Below, piece by piece: positions 1-6,317 of a stretch of 6,959 nucleotides of DNA. The first letter of the stretch is position 1; each line of letters begins with the position of its first letter. The DNA lies in assembly GCA_039679975.1 (NCBI GenBank), contig JBDKTZ010000184.1, forward strand, positions 1 through 6,959, written 5' to 3'. Position numbers and translations under genes: made by a program. A model generated the notes under the pieces. The model saw only the letters and a list, made by a program, of their open reading frames with translations. It did not search any database and had not been told where the DNA came from. The stretch comes from JBCFBK01 sp039679975 (GTDB lineage Bacteria; Bacteroidota; Bacteroidia; Bacteroidales; Prolixibacteraceae).

Positions 1-1034
1 TTCATTCCGATACCGATCAGGGAGGAAAGCGGTGCATACAAAATGCCAAGGGTAACTAAAGCAATGTGAAAAGCGGGCTTTTCTACTCCCAGCGCTGTTG
101 AAAGTGCAGGGCTTTCCATAAAACGTGAAAAAATAAACAGCATGATCCCTGTTTGCAAGATTCCGAGGAGCAGGCTCCAGAATACGTGTTTTTTACGGTA
201 ATGGCCAATCTCGTGAGCCAATACTGCAACCAGTTCCGGGATTTTCATGTCGTGGATCAGCGTATCGTAAAGGACAACTCTTTTTTTTGTGCCCAGACCG
301 GTAAAATAGGCATTGGCTTTAGTAGAACGTTTGGAACCGTCAATGACAAAAATATTATCTAACCGAAAACCCACTTTTGCGGCAAACGTCCGGATTGCTC
401 TTTTCAGGTCCCCTTCCTCGAGCGGCGTCTGCTTATTAAAAATAGGCACGATCAGGGTAGAATAAAACATGACCATAAAAACGGAAAATCCGCTGATCAC
501 GATCCAGACATATATCCAAAAGTTTTTCCCGGTTATTGTCCAGATCCAAATAATCAAGGCCAGCAATCCTCCGCCAATCACCGCTCCCAGGAGCCAACCC
601 TTCAGTTTATCGAGCACATAAGTCTTTACGGTAGTTTTGTTAAAGCCGAATCGTTCTTCAATAACAAAAGTGCTGTACAAATCAAAGGGTGTGGTCAGGA
701 TGTCGGATGCCAGCAACAGTATCCCGAAAAAGATAAGTGCTGACCAGACAGAGCTTTCAGAAACGGAGAGAGACCAGCCATTGACAAGGGCGAAACCCTG
801 AAGAAAAAACATCAGCATGATCAACACAAAGCTGAACGTGGAGGTAATCATGTTAAACTTGTGATTCACCTTTGAATAAGTCTGCTGCCTGCGGTATTCA
901 TCTTCATCATAAATTCCTTTTACCTCTTCGGGTAATTTATCGCTCCAACGGGTGGTATTGAGGTAATCCAGGTAACGCTCCAAAATAAAATCAGCAACCA
1001 GGATGGCTACAATGATCCAAAAAATAGTTGTCAT
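1..1034 (-). CDS. Ste24-like M48 family zinc metalloprotease (partial, C-terminus off the left edge)
   Basis: Integral membrane zinc metallopeptidase of the M48A (Ste24/CAAX prenyl protease 1) type. In bacteria such enzymes are thought to act in membrane protein quality control. I translated 344 residues from the ATG at 1034. Hydrophobic segments lie at about residues 1-19, 62-84, 95-115, 147-167, 172-198 and 285-302. The conserved loop FDLYSTFVIEERFGFNKTT spans 117-135, NAYFTGLGTKKRVVLYDTL spans 241-259, and the zinc-binding HEIGH motif is at 274-278 (His274, His278, catalytic Glu275). The visible end, IGIGM, is where family members run into the second zinc-ligand segment (normally xxSRxxEYxAD), so that Glu lies outside the window. 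Family members are about 410 residues, so roughly 70 are missing. The start is supported by a -7 box 25 bases upstream and no earlier in-frame ATG. It is divergent from the ATPase gene at 1285. No frameshift is visible. Confidence 0.93.
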   Translation of the reverse strand, partial: MTTIFWIIVAILVADFILERYLDYLNTTRWSDKLPEEVKGIYDEDEYRRQQTYSKVNHKFNMITSTFSFVLIMLMFFLQGFALVNGWSLSVSESSVWSALIFFGILLLASDILTTPFDLYSTFVIEERFGFNKTTVKTYVLDKLKGWLLGAVIGGGLLALIIWIWTITGKNFWIYVWIVISGFSVFMVMFYSTLIVPIFNKQTPLEEGDLKRAIRTFAAKVGFRLDNIFVIDGSKRSTKANAYFTGLGTKKRVVLYDTLIHDMKIPELVAVLAHEIGHYRKKHVFWSLLLGILQTGIMLFIFSRFMESPALSTALGVEKPAFHIALVTLGILYAPLSSLIGIGM

Positions 1035-1058
1035 TCTTTTCTTTCTTCTAATGGCTTC

Positions 1059-1066
1059 CAAAGATA
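1059..1066 (-). promoter_or_regulatory. Bacteroidota -7 promoter box (TATCTTTG) for the M48 protease
   Basis: Read on the minus strand, TATCTTTG matches the Bacteroidota consensus TAnnTTTG exactly. It lies 25-32 bases before the protease ATG, giving a predicted leader of roughly 15-20 bases. No clear -33 TTTG box was found at the usual distance, so the call rests on the -7 box and its placement. Confidence 0.6.
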
Positions 1067-1163
1067 ATAAAAGCTTGACGATTACTGTCCTCCGGATAAG
1101 CTGAATCTGTTCGTTTCTGAACTGTCAAGAGGGAAATAGAATAGTTAATAACGGTTACGCGGG

Positions 1164-1251
1164 TTATCCCCCTCTTTTATACAAAAAATGAAAAAATTAT
1201 CCCCCTCTTTTATACAAAAAATGAAAAAATTATCCCCCTCTTTTATACAAA
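1164..1251. repeat. 33-bp direct tandem repeat, 2.7 exact copies
   Basis: Two full identical 33-base units begin at 1164 and 1197, and a 22-base partial unit begins at 1230 and ends at 1251. Each unit starts TTATCCCCCTCTTTTATAC and continues with an A-rich half containing ATG. The units abut with no spacers and no mismatches in the shared part. The array fills the space just upstream of the ATPase promoter box. Because 33 is a multiple of three, it stays open in one frame on the plus strand and encodes the repeated peptide LSPSFIQKMKK. Exact identity suggests recent slippage or duplication. Confidence 0.95.
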
Positions 1252-1292
1252 TTGGTTATATTTGCTTAAAAATGAATACTCTAAATGTTTGA
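1188..1292 (+). CDS. Possible 34-residue leader ORF made from the 33-bp repeats, overlapping the ATPase start
   Basis: From the ATG inside the first repeat unit, a 34-codon frame runs through the array. It reads as MKK, then copies of LSPSFIQKMKK, then a unique tail QIGYICLKMNTLNV, and ends with TGA at 1290-1292. The stop overlaps the ATPase ATG (1285-1287) by 8 bases in another frame, a geometry seen in translationally coupled pairs. Against it being a gene: the composition is simple, there is no ribosome binding site, and the best promoter box (1257-1264) would start transcription downstream of this ATG. A shorter ATG at 1272 in the same frame would give a 6-codon leader on that transcript. 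It resembles no family I know. Confidence 0.2.
   Translation: MKKLSPSFIQKMKKLSPSFIQIGYICLKMNTLNV
1257..1264 (+). promoter_or_regulatory. Bacteroidota -7 promoter box (TATATTTG) for the ATPase gene
   Basis: TATATTTG matches TAnnTTTG exactly and is followed by C, as in many Bacteroidota promoters. It is 20 bases before the ATPase ATG, so transcription would start near 1270. The region where a -33 box would fall lies inside the third repeat unit (around 1230-1240), so the array itself would form the upstream half of this promoter. No clean TTTG is present there. Confidence 0.6.
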
Positions 1293-2628
1293 TAGAGAAA
1301 TTATTCACAGGCTGAGGGAGTGGAAGGACAAAAAAAACAGAAAACCACTTATCCTAAGAGGAGCACGGCAGGTTGGAAAAACCACGATAATCGACCTTTT
1401 TTCCAAAGAGTTCGACCGTTATATTTCTCTTAATTTAGATCTTGACGAAGATAAACGCCTTTTCGATACCTATAAAAATGTAGAAGACTTAGTTGAAGCT
1501 ATCTTTTTATACAAATCGTCCGACGGAAAAAATGGGAAGACGCTCATTTTTATTGATGAAATCCAAAATTCACCGGAAGCGGTGGCTATGTTAAGGTATT
1601 TTTATGAAAAGGCAGGTCACTTATATCTTGTTGCAGCAGGTTCCTTACTGGAAACATTAATAAGAAAGAAAATAAGTTTTCCGGTAGGAAGGGTAGAATA
1701 TCTGGCAGTAAGGCCATGCTCTTTTCGGGAATTCCTTTCAGCTGTTGGGGAGAAAAGGAGCCTGGAATTGATCGTCACTTACCCTTTTCCCCGGTATGCA
1801 CATGAAAAATTAATGAAACTTTTTAGGACATACACCCTGATTGGGGGAATGCCCGAAATTATACAGCAATATGCAAACGAACCTTCCATTGTCGGACTCA
1901 AACCAATTTATGAAGGATTGATCGCCTCATACCTGGACGATGTTGAAAAATATGGACGGAATGATTTATTGGTGCAGGTAATCAGGCATGTGATACAAAA
2001 TTCGTTCTATGCTGCTGGTAGTCGCATAAAATTTCAGGGATTTGGAAATTCAGTATACAAGAACAGGGAAATGAGCGAAGCATTTAAAACAATAGAGAAG
2101 GCTTTTCTGCTTCAACTGGTGTACCCGGTTACTTCAACTAAATTACCTCGGATACCTAATTACAGGCGTTCACCAAAACTCCAGTTTGTTGATACCGGCA
2201 TGGTAAATTATTTTGCAGGAGTCCAGCAACAAATACTGGGCACAAAACAATTGGACGATGTGTATGAAGGGAGGATTGCTGAACATATTACCGGGCAGGA
2301 ATTGCTGGCATTAAATGATTCGGTTCTTTTCAAGTTAAATTTCTGGACAAGGGAGGAAAAGGATGCCTCGGCGGAAGTGGATTTTATTATCCAATACAGG
2401 GATATGATTATCCCGATTGAGGTTAAATCAGGGGCCTCTGGTAAATTAAGATCGTTACATCAATTTATAGAAGTTTCGCCTCATAAAATTGCAATCAGGA
2501 TTTTTTCAGGAGAAATGACGGTGAATGAAGAAAAGACTATAAAAGGGACTGTCTATAAATTGATCAGCATTCCATTTTATTTGATCAATCGGTTGCCTGA
2601 TTACCTCCAAAGGATACTGGCAAGCTGA
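1285..2628 (+). CDS. AAA_14/DUF4143 family ATPase with PD-(D/E)XK-like C-terminal domain
   Basis: A 447-residue predicted cytosolic P-loop ATPase of the large AAA_14 plus DUF4143 group (often annotated 'ATP-binding protein'). Its cellular role is not established. Visible motifs: Walker A GARQVGKTT at residues 26-34; Walker B LIFIDEIQ at 87-94 with Asp91-Glu92; sensor-like AAGSLLE at 117-123; and the family signature FPVGRVEYLAVRPCSFREF at 132-150. DUF4143 begins near LIGGMPEIIQQY (185-196) and includes LQFVDTGMVNYFAG (299-312). The C-terminus has a nuclease-fold-like core: Glu333 in AEH, AEVDFI (363-368) and IPIEVKSG (376-383), giving Asp366, Glu379 and Lys381 as candidate PD-(D/E)XK residues. 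The length is normal for the family and the frame is intact. The gene is visibly more AT-rich than the flavoprotein gene, is monocistronic, and lies between a repeat array and degraded genes, suggesting acquisition. The start is the first ATG after the -7 box at 1257. Confidence 0.93.
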   Translation: MFDREIIHRLREWKDKKNRKPLILRGARQVGKTTIIDLFSKEFDRYISLNLDLDEDKRLFDTYKNVEDLVEAIFLYKSSDGKNGKTLIFIDEIQNSPEAVAMLRYFYEKAGHLYLVAAGSLLETLIRKKISFPVGRVEYLAVRPCSFREFLSAVGEKRSLELIVTYPFPRYAHEKLMKLFRTYTLIGGMPEIIQQYANEPSIVGLKPIYEGLIASYLDDVEKYGRNDLLVQVIRHVIQNSFYAAGSRIKFQGFGNSVYKNREMSEAFKTIEKAFLLQLVYPVTSTKLPRIPNYRRSPKLQFVDTGMVNYFAGVQQQILGTKQLDDVYEGRIAEHITGQELLALNDSVLFKLNFWTREEKDASAEVDFIIQYRDMIIPIEVKSGASGKLRSLHQFIEVSPHKIAIRIFSGEMTVNEEKTIKGTVYKLISIPFYLINRLPDYLQRILAS

Positions 2629-2992
2629 AGGGGGTTCACAGCGCCAATTATCTGAAGTTTCCCGGTTTTATTTTTCTTAAAAGGATTGACAGAAGGTTCA
2701 ACGTTCCCGGAAACTTTAATTCCAGTATTGTCCGGATCGTACGCAAAGCTTTTTCCTGTGGTCCCACAATTGAAGAAAAACATCCTGGATCACCTCTTTG
2801 GCATTTTCGGTGTTGTTCAGATAGCCGTTGGCAAAATTGAACAAACGGGAATACCAGTGTTCCATGATTTCCCGGAACACTTTTTCACTGCCGGATTTTA
2901 ACCCGGGGATATATTCCTGAATGTTTTCCAATTGATCAGGTATATTTAATAAGGAGGGAAATCGTCATAAAAGTTTTGCCGGGTCCCAAATT
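2629..2992. other. Degraded stretch between the ATPase and the small antitoxin-like gene
   Basis: These 364 bases hold only the broken sigma factor fragment. The 87 bases after the ATPase stop (2629-2715) and the 61 bases before the fragment (2932-2992) contain no intact gene, no hairpin followed by a T-run, and no recognisable insertion-sequence end. The convergent ATPase and minus-strand genes therefore lack an obvious shared terminator. Confidence 0.6.
2716..2931 (-). pseudogene. ECF sigma factor remnant (N-terminal region 2 only)
   Basis: Minus-strand frame with about 60 residues typical of the start of a Bacteroidota ECF sigma factor: IPGLKSGSEKVFREIMEHWYSR, then LFNFANGYLNNTENAKEVIQDVFLQLWDHRKK, which are sigma region 2.1-2.2 features (helices and the EVIQDVFLQLW stretch). 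Similarity stops near base 2745, and after about ten unrelated residues the frame ends in TAA at 2716. Sigma region 4, needed for -35 recognition, is absent; intact family members are about 170-200 residues. None of the other minus-strand frames down to 2629 resumes the family sequence. There is also no ATG start: the frame opens back to a TGA at 2965 and the only usable codon is TTG at 2931. I read this as a decayed gene whose 3' part was lost at or near the junction with the ATPase region. Confidence 0.7.
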
Positions 2993-3187
2993 TCAGGAAT
3001 TCAAAACTTCCTCTTTTGATACTTTCGGAGTCCTCTTTGCAGCTCTGCAAGCCTTTAGCATGGAAATATTCTCCATATCTTCATCGCTTGTAATAGCGGC
3101 ATTTTTAACCCCTTTCAGAAGTCTTATGGCCTCCAGGATATGCTTAGCATTTGTGCCTTCTTCAATATCTATGACTATTGTTTTCAT
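2993..3187 (-). CDS. Small antitoxin-like protein of unknown function
   Basis: A 64-residue protein beginning MKTIVIDIEEGTNAKHILEA and ending KVSKEEVLNS. The layout is an N-terminal beta strand (KTIVIDI), a helix (NAKHILEAIRLLKGV), a short strand, an acidic stretch (SDEDMENIS) and a basic helical tail (KACRAAKRTPKVSKEE). It resembles small Bacteroidota proteins commonly found in front of RelE/ParE-like toxins, but no toxin gene follows here: downstream is a sigma factor remnant. The ATG at 3187 is chosen over an upstream in-frame start at 3214 because the family-like sequence begins at MKT. The gene lies 68 bases downstream of the flavoprotein gene on the same strand. Reading one base out of frame at the stop continues for 16 plausible residues, so the true C-terminus may be lost. 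The antitoxin role is inference from size and layout only. Confidence 0.6.
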   Translation of the reverse strand: MKTIVIDIEEGTNAKHILEAIRLLKGVKNAAITSDEDMENISMLKACRAAKRTPKVSKEEVLNS

Positions 3188-3203
3188 AGTAACGAATTTG
3201 CCA

Positions 3204-3211
3204 TAAAAATA
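3204..3211 (-). promoter_or_regulatory. Weak -7-like box (TATTTTTA) for the small antitoxin-like gene
   Basis: Minus-strand TATTTTTA matches TAnnTTTG at all but the final position and is placed 17-24 bases before the ATG at 3187. The surroundings are AT-rich, so a chance match is easy. It would let the small gene be transcribed independently of the flavoprotein gene. Confidence 0.25.
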
Positions 3212-3255
3212 CAAAAAATCTGGTAAAACACCTCATTTTATTTATGCCTTAAGGC

Positions 3256-6200
3256 TTATGCCAGCGCCTCATACAGGATTTCAACCGGATGCAGGGCTTT
3301 TCGTCCGGTTCCTTCCAGAATGTGATGACGGCACGAGGTTCCCGGGGCTGCAATAAGGACTTCGGGTTCAGCCTTTCTTACTTCCGGGAACAGTACCAGT
3401 TCACCAATCTTTTGGCTCAGGTCGTAATGTTCCTTCTCGTATCCGAACGATCCGGCCATGCCGCAACATCCGCTTGGAATCTCAGAGACAGAGTAATTGA
3501 GGGGGATGGAGAGCATTTTTTTTGTAGGCGCTGTGGACGCGACCGCCTTTTGCTGACAATGTCCGTGTAAACGGATTGTTTTGCTTTCGGTGGTAAAAAG
3601 GGAACGGTCAATACGGCCTTTTTCAAATTCAGAAACAATGAATTCGTCCAGCATCAGCGCACAGCCGGCCAGTCTCCGGGCGTCGTCCCGAAGCGGATTG
3701 CTTACCAGATCGGGGTATTCGTCACGGAAAGCCAGGATCGCTGAAGGTTCTATCCCTACAAGAGGAGTTTTGTCTGAGACAAGCTGACGCAGCAGAACCA
3801 CATTTTCGTTTGCGATTTGTTGAGCTTTTTTTAGCATTCCCTTTGAAAGGAAGGTCCGCCCGCTTTCCCGGTGCCTCGGGATAGCGACTTCATATCCCAG
3901 ACGGTTCAGCAAAAGGATCGCTTTGATGCCGATGTCACTTTCATTTTCGTTGGTGAATTCATCCGCAAAAAGATAGACTTTGCCCTTTGAGGACGCAGAC
4001 TTATTTTGATCGGGTATGATTGACGCAGATGGGGCTTGGGCCGCAGATTTATTATGGTCAGGTATGATTAACGAAGGTTGCTTCTGATCATTTTTTTGTG
4101 TCTTTGTGTCTTCGTGTTCAGTTCGCTGGTTTTCAGCTCGTCTTTTATCCCATTGCCGCAGCGTTTGCTTTGACAACCTTGGAACATGTCTTTCCGGAGT
4201 AAATCCGATAGTCCGTTTAAACAGATCGGTGTCGGTGATCCAGTTGGTTAACGGGCGAAAAATCCTTCCTGCGCGGTATAATTGCGGCATATACCCGACC
4301 AGCAGGCTTCTAAACGGAATACCGTGAATTTCGTGATAATGCTGCAAAAATTCGGCTTTCAGCTTGGCCATATCTACGTTCGACGGGCATTCGGCTTTAC
4401 AGGCCTTACAGGAGATACACAGATCCAGTACCTGAAGGATCTCCTGATGATCAAACGGGTTTGCTTTATTTGAACGGCTCAGGAATTCCCTGAGAATATT
4501 GGCACGGGCTCGTGTTGTTTTGTCCTCGTCCTTTGTCGCCATATAGGTTGGGCACATTGTCCCCCCGATTGCCGCACTTTTCCGGCAATCGGCCGATCCA
4601 TTACAGTATTCAATTGCGCGTAAAAAGCCTTGTTGTCCTGAGAAGTCAAATGTGGTCCTGAATTCACGGTGTTGCTCGATCAGATAACGAAGATTTTCCG
4701 TAATAGGAGGAGTGTCGATGATCTTGCCGGGGTTCAACACATTTTGAGGATCCCAGACATTTTTTAATTCTTTGATGAGTTGATAATTATGCGGGCCGAG
4801 CATAAACGGAATGAATTCGCCGCGTAAGCGTCCATCTCCGTGTTCGCCGCTCAGCGATCCACGATATTTTTTGACCAGACGGGCCGTATCGGCAGCAAGG
4901 GTATGGTATAGCTCGACGTCTGCTTCATCCTTCAGATTCAGTAATGGGCGAAGATGAATCTCTCCGGTTGCAATATGAGCATATTTGACGCAATCCAGAC
5001 CATATTTTTTCAGCAACTCATCAAATTCCTTCATGTAATCAGCCAAATACTCGGGAGCTACAGCAGTGTCTTCAATAACGGTCGTACTGCGTTTGTCGCC
5101 CGGAATATTGGAAAGTAAACCAAGTCCGGCAGTCCTCAGTGCCCAAACCTTTTTGATGTTATCGGCTCTCCGGACCAACGGAAAGTGATACCCCAGACCA
5201 TGCGTCAGGAAATCTTTTTCCATTGCAGCCGTAGTTTCAAGCAACTCTTCCTCTGTTTCTCTTGCAAATTCGATCATCAGCATCGCTTTAGGGTCACCCT
5301 GAATAAAAAAGCGGTTTTTCCGCTGATCGATATTTTCCCGCGTACAACCCATGATGATGTCATCCATCAGTTCTATTGCACCGGGATGGTATTTTAACGC
5401 GATCAAATTTCCCTGGTATGCATCTTCCAAACTTGAAAAGTGAGCGCATACCAGTCCCTTATAACAAGGGGGTAAGGGAATCAGGTTGAGTTTCAGCCGG
5501 ATTGAAAATGCCAGTGTGCCTTCGCTGCCGGCCAAAAGTTTGCATACATTCAGTTTAACCCCGTTTCCGGAAAAAGGGTCCGTTTCAAGCAACACATCCA
5601 GGGCATATCCATTATTCCTTCGTTTGACCTTTGGATCGGGATAGTCTTTCCTTATGGCTTTTTGGTTGACGGGATCTGACAGAATTTGATTAAGATTCCT
5701 GTATATTTTCGTTTCTAACCGGCCGGGATCTCCGGAGCATTTGGCTATAAATTCCTCCCGGGTCAGCTCTTCAAAAAAGACTTCAGAACCATCAGCCATA
5801 ATACAATCGGCTTCCAGGATATGATCTCTTGCGCTTCCGTATATCAATGAATGTAGTCCGCAGGAATTATTTCCGACCATGCCTCCAATGCAGCACCTGT
5901 TCGCCGTTGAAGTTTCAGGTCCGAACTGCAGTCCGTGCGGAGCCAGGAACTGGTTAAGTTCTGAAAGGTTAACGCCCGGTTCAACAATCACCCATCGTTC
6001 TTCCGGATTAAACTCCAGAATTTTGTTCATATATTTTGAAATGTCGACGATGATCCCTGATCCTACAACCTGACCGGCAAGCGATGTCCCCGCAGCCCGG
6101 GGAATGACCGACGTGTTGTTTTTTCGGGCAAATTCGATAACGGCGCGGATATCTTCTTTTGATTTTGGTTTGCAGACTGCCTGTGGAATTTCACGATAGG

Positions 6201-6300
6201 AAGAGGCATCGGTGGCATAGAGCACCCGCTGAACATTGTCTGTATACAAATCACCCTGCAGGACTTGTTTCAGCGGTATAAACGGATCATTTTTTTTCAT
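3256..6300 (-). CDS. FAD-linked oxidase / Fe-S / CCG-domain fusion protein (D-2-hydroxyacid dehydrogenase type, YdiJ/GlcD-GlcF-like)
   Basis: A 1014-residue flavoprotein fusing a GlcD-like FAD half to a GlcF-like Fe-S half, as in E. coli YdiJ and the D-lactate/glycolate/D-2-hydroxyglutarate dehydrogenases. It would oxidise a D-2-hydroxyacid to a 2-oxoacid and pass electrons via Fe-S clusters to a membrane carrier. Order: PCMH-type FAD domain, about 40-275 (PRAAGTSLAGQ 67-77, GGMVGNNSCG 139-148, AGSEGTL 257-263); FAD-oxidase C domain, about 280-530 (KYAHIATGEIHLRP 439-452, SGEHGDGRLR 484-493); Cys566, Cys572 and Cys583 ahead of PTYMATKDED; CxxCxxCxxxCP at Cys628, 631, 634 and 638; low-complexity linker, about 720-773; CCG region with GHCQQKA (913-919) and SGCCGMAGSFG (943-953). 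The first CCG repeat is degenerate: RESGR (811-815) stands where CCGR would be. ATG 6300 is preferred over an in-frame TTG at 6321. Substrate cannot be decided from sequence; no lactate permease is adjacent. Confidence 0.93.
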   Translation of the reverse strand: MKKNDPFIPLKQVLQGDLYTDNVQRVLYATDASSYREIPQAVCKPKSKEDIRAVIEFARKNNTSVIPRAAGTSLAGQVVGSGIIVDISKYMNKILEFNPEERWVIVEPGVNLSELNQFLAPHGLQFGPETSTANRCCIGGMVGNNSCGLHSLIYGSARDHILEADCIMADGSEVFFEELTREEFIAKCSGDPGRLETKIYRNLNQILSDPVNQKAIRKDYPDPKVKRRNNGYALDVLLETDPFSGNGVKLNVCKLLAGSEGTLAFSIRLKLNLIPLPPCYKGLVCAHFSSLEDAYQGNLIALKYHPGAIELMDDIIMGCTRENIDQRKNRFFIQGDPKAMLMIEFARETEEELLETTAAMEKDFLTHGLGYHFPLVRRADNIKKVWALRTAGLGLLSNIPGDKRSTTVIEDTAVAPEYLADYMKEFDELLKKYGLDCVKYAHIATGEIHLRPLLNLKDEADVELYHTLAADTARLVKKYRGSLSGEHGDGRLRGEFIPFMLGPHNYQLIKELKNVWDPQNVLNPGKIIDTPPITENLRYLIEQHREFRTTFDFSGQQGFLRAIEYCNGSADCRKSAAIGGTMCPTYMATKDEDKTTRARANILREFLSRSNKANPFDHQEILQVLDLCISCKACKAECPSNVDMAKLKAEFLQHYHEIHGIPFRSLLVGYMPQLYRAGRIFRPLTNWITDTDLFKRTIGFTPERHVPRLSKQTLRQWDKRRAENQRTEHEDTKTQKNDQKQPSLIIPDHNKSAAQAPSASIIPDQNKSASSKGKVYLFADEFTNENESDIGIKAILLLNRLGYEVAIPRHRESGRTFLSKGMLKKAQQIANENVVLLRQLVSDKTPLVGIEPSAILAFRDEYPDLVSNPLRDDARRLAGCALMLDEFIVSEFEKGRIDRSLFTTESKTIRLHGHCQQKAVASTAPTKKMLSIPLNYSVSEIPSGCCGMAGSFGYEKEHYDLSQKIGELVLFPEVRKAEPEVLIAAPGTSCRHHILEGTGRKALHPVEILYEALA
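3995..4073. repeat. Imperfect 31-bp direct repeat inside the flavoprotein linker
   Basis: Two related 31-base blocks lie at 3995-4025 and 4043-4073, offset by 48 bases (16 codons) and differing at only a handful of positions. On the coding strand they give the repeated peptide IIPDHNKSA ... IIPDQNKSA, separated by AQAPSAS. They lie in the region joining the Fe-S domain to the CCG domain, where family members normally have a short variable linker. Confidence 0.8.
4091..4120. repeat. Short GTGTCTTTGTGTCTTCGTGT-type tandem sequence within the coding region
   Basis: The plus strand shows a T-run followed by GTGTCTTTGTGTCTTCGTGT, a degenerate 8-9 base tandem. On the coding strand it is translated as the charged linker TEHEDTKTQKND. 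From memory, closely similar words (CACGAAGACACAAAGACAC) occur as interspersed non-coding repeats in many environmental bacterial genomes, Bacteroidota included. That recollection was not checked by search. Confidence 0.6.
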
Positions 6301-6317
6301 TACGTTTATTTTTTCAA

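Noticed and set aside
1164..1251. CRISPR array
   Set aside because: The 33-bp units abut with no spacers between them and no cas gene is nearby; it is a simple tandem repeat.
1164..1251. DnaA-box iterons or a replication origin
   Set aside because: The unit contains TTATCCCCC, which only partly matches TTATCCACA, and there is no replication gene; the adjacent ATPase is a DUF4143 protein, not DnaA or Rep.
1513..1528. TTTTTATACAAATCG inside the ATPase as a further copy of the upstream repeat
   Set aside because: Only about a dozen AT-rich bases match, and they encode the ordinary residues FLYKS; coincidence is likely.
2601..2783. Minus-strand 60-residue frame overlapping the ATPase 3' end and the sigma remnant
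   Set aside because: It overlaps two better-supported features, shows no family motif and does not continue the sigma factor.
3246..3255. GCCTTAAGGC palindrome as a terminator after the flavoprotein gene
   Set aside because: The dyad is only 10 bases with no loop, overlaps the stop codon region and is not followed by a T-run on the minus strand.
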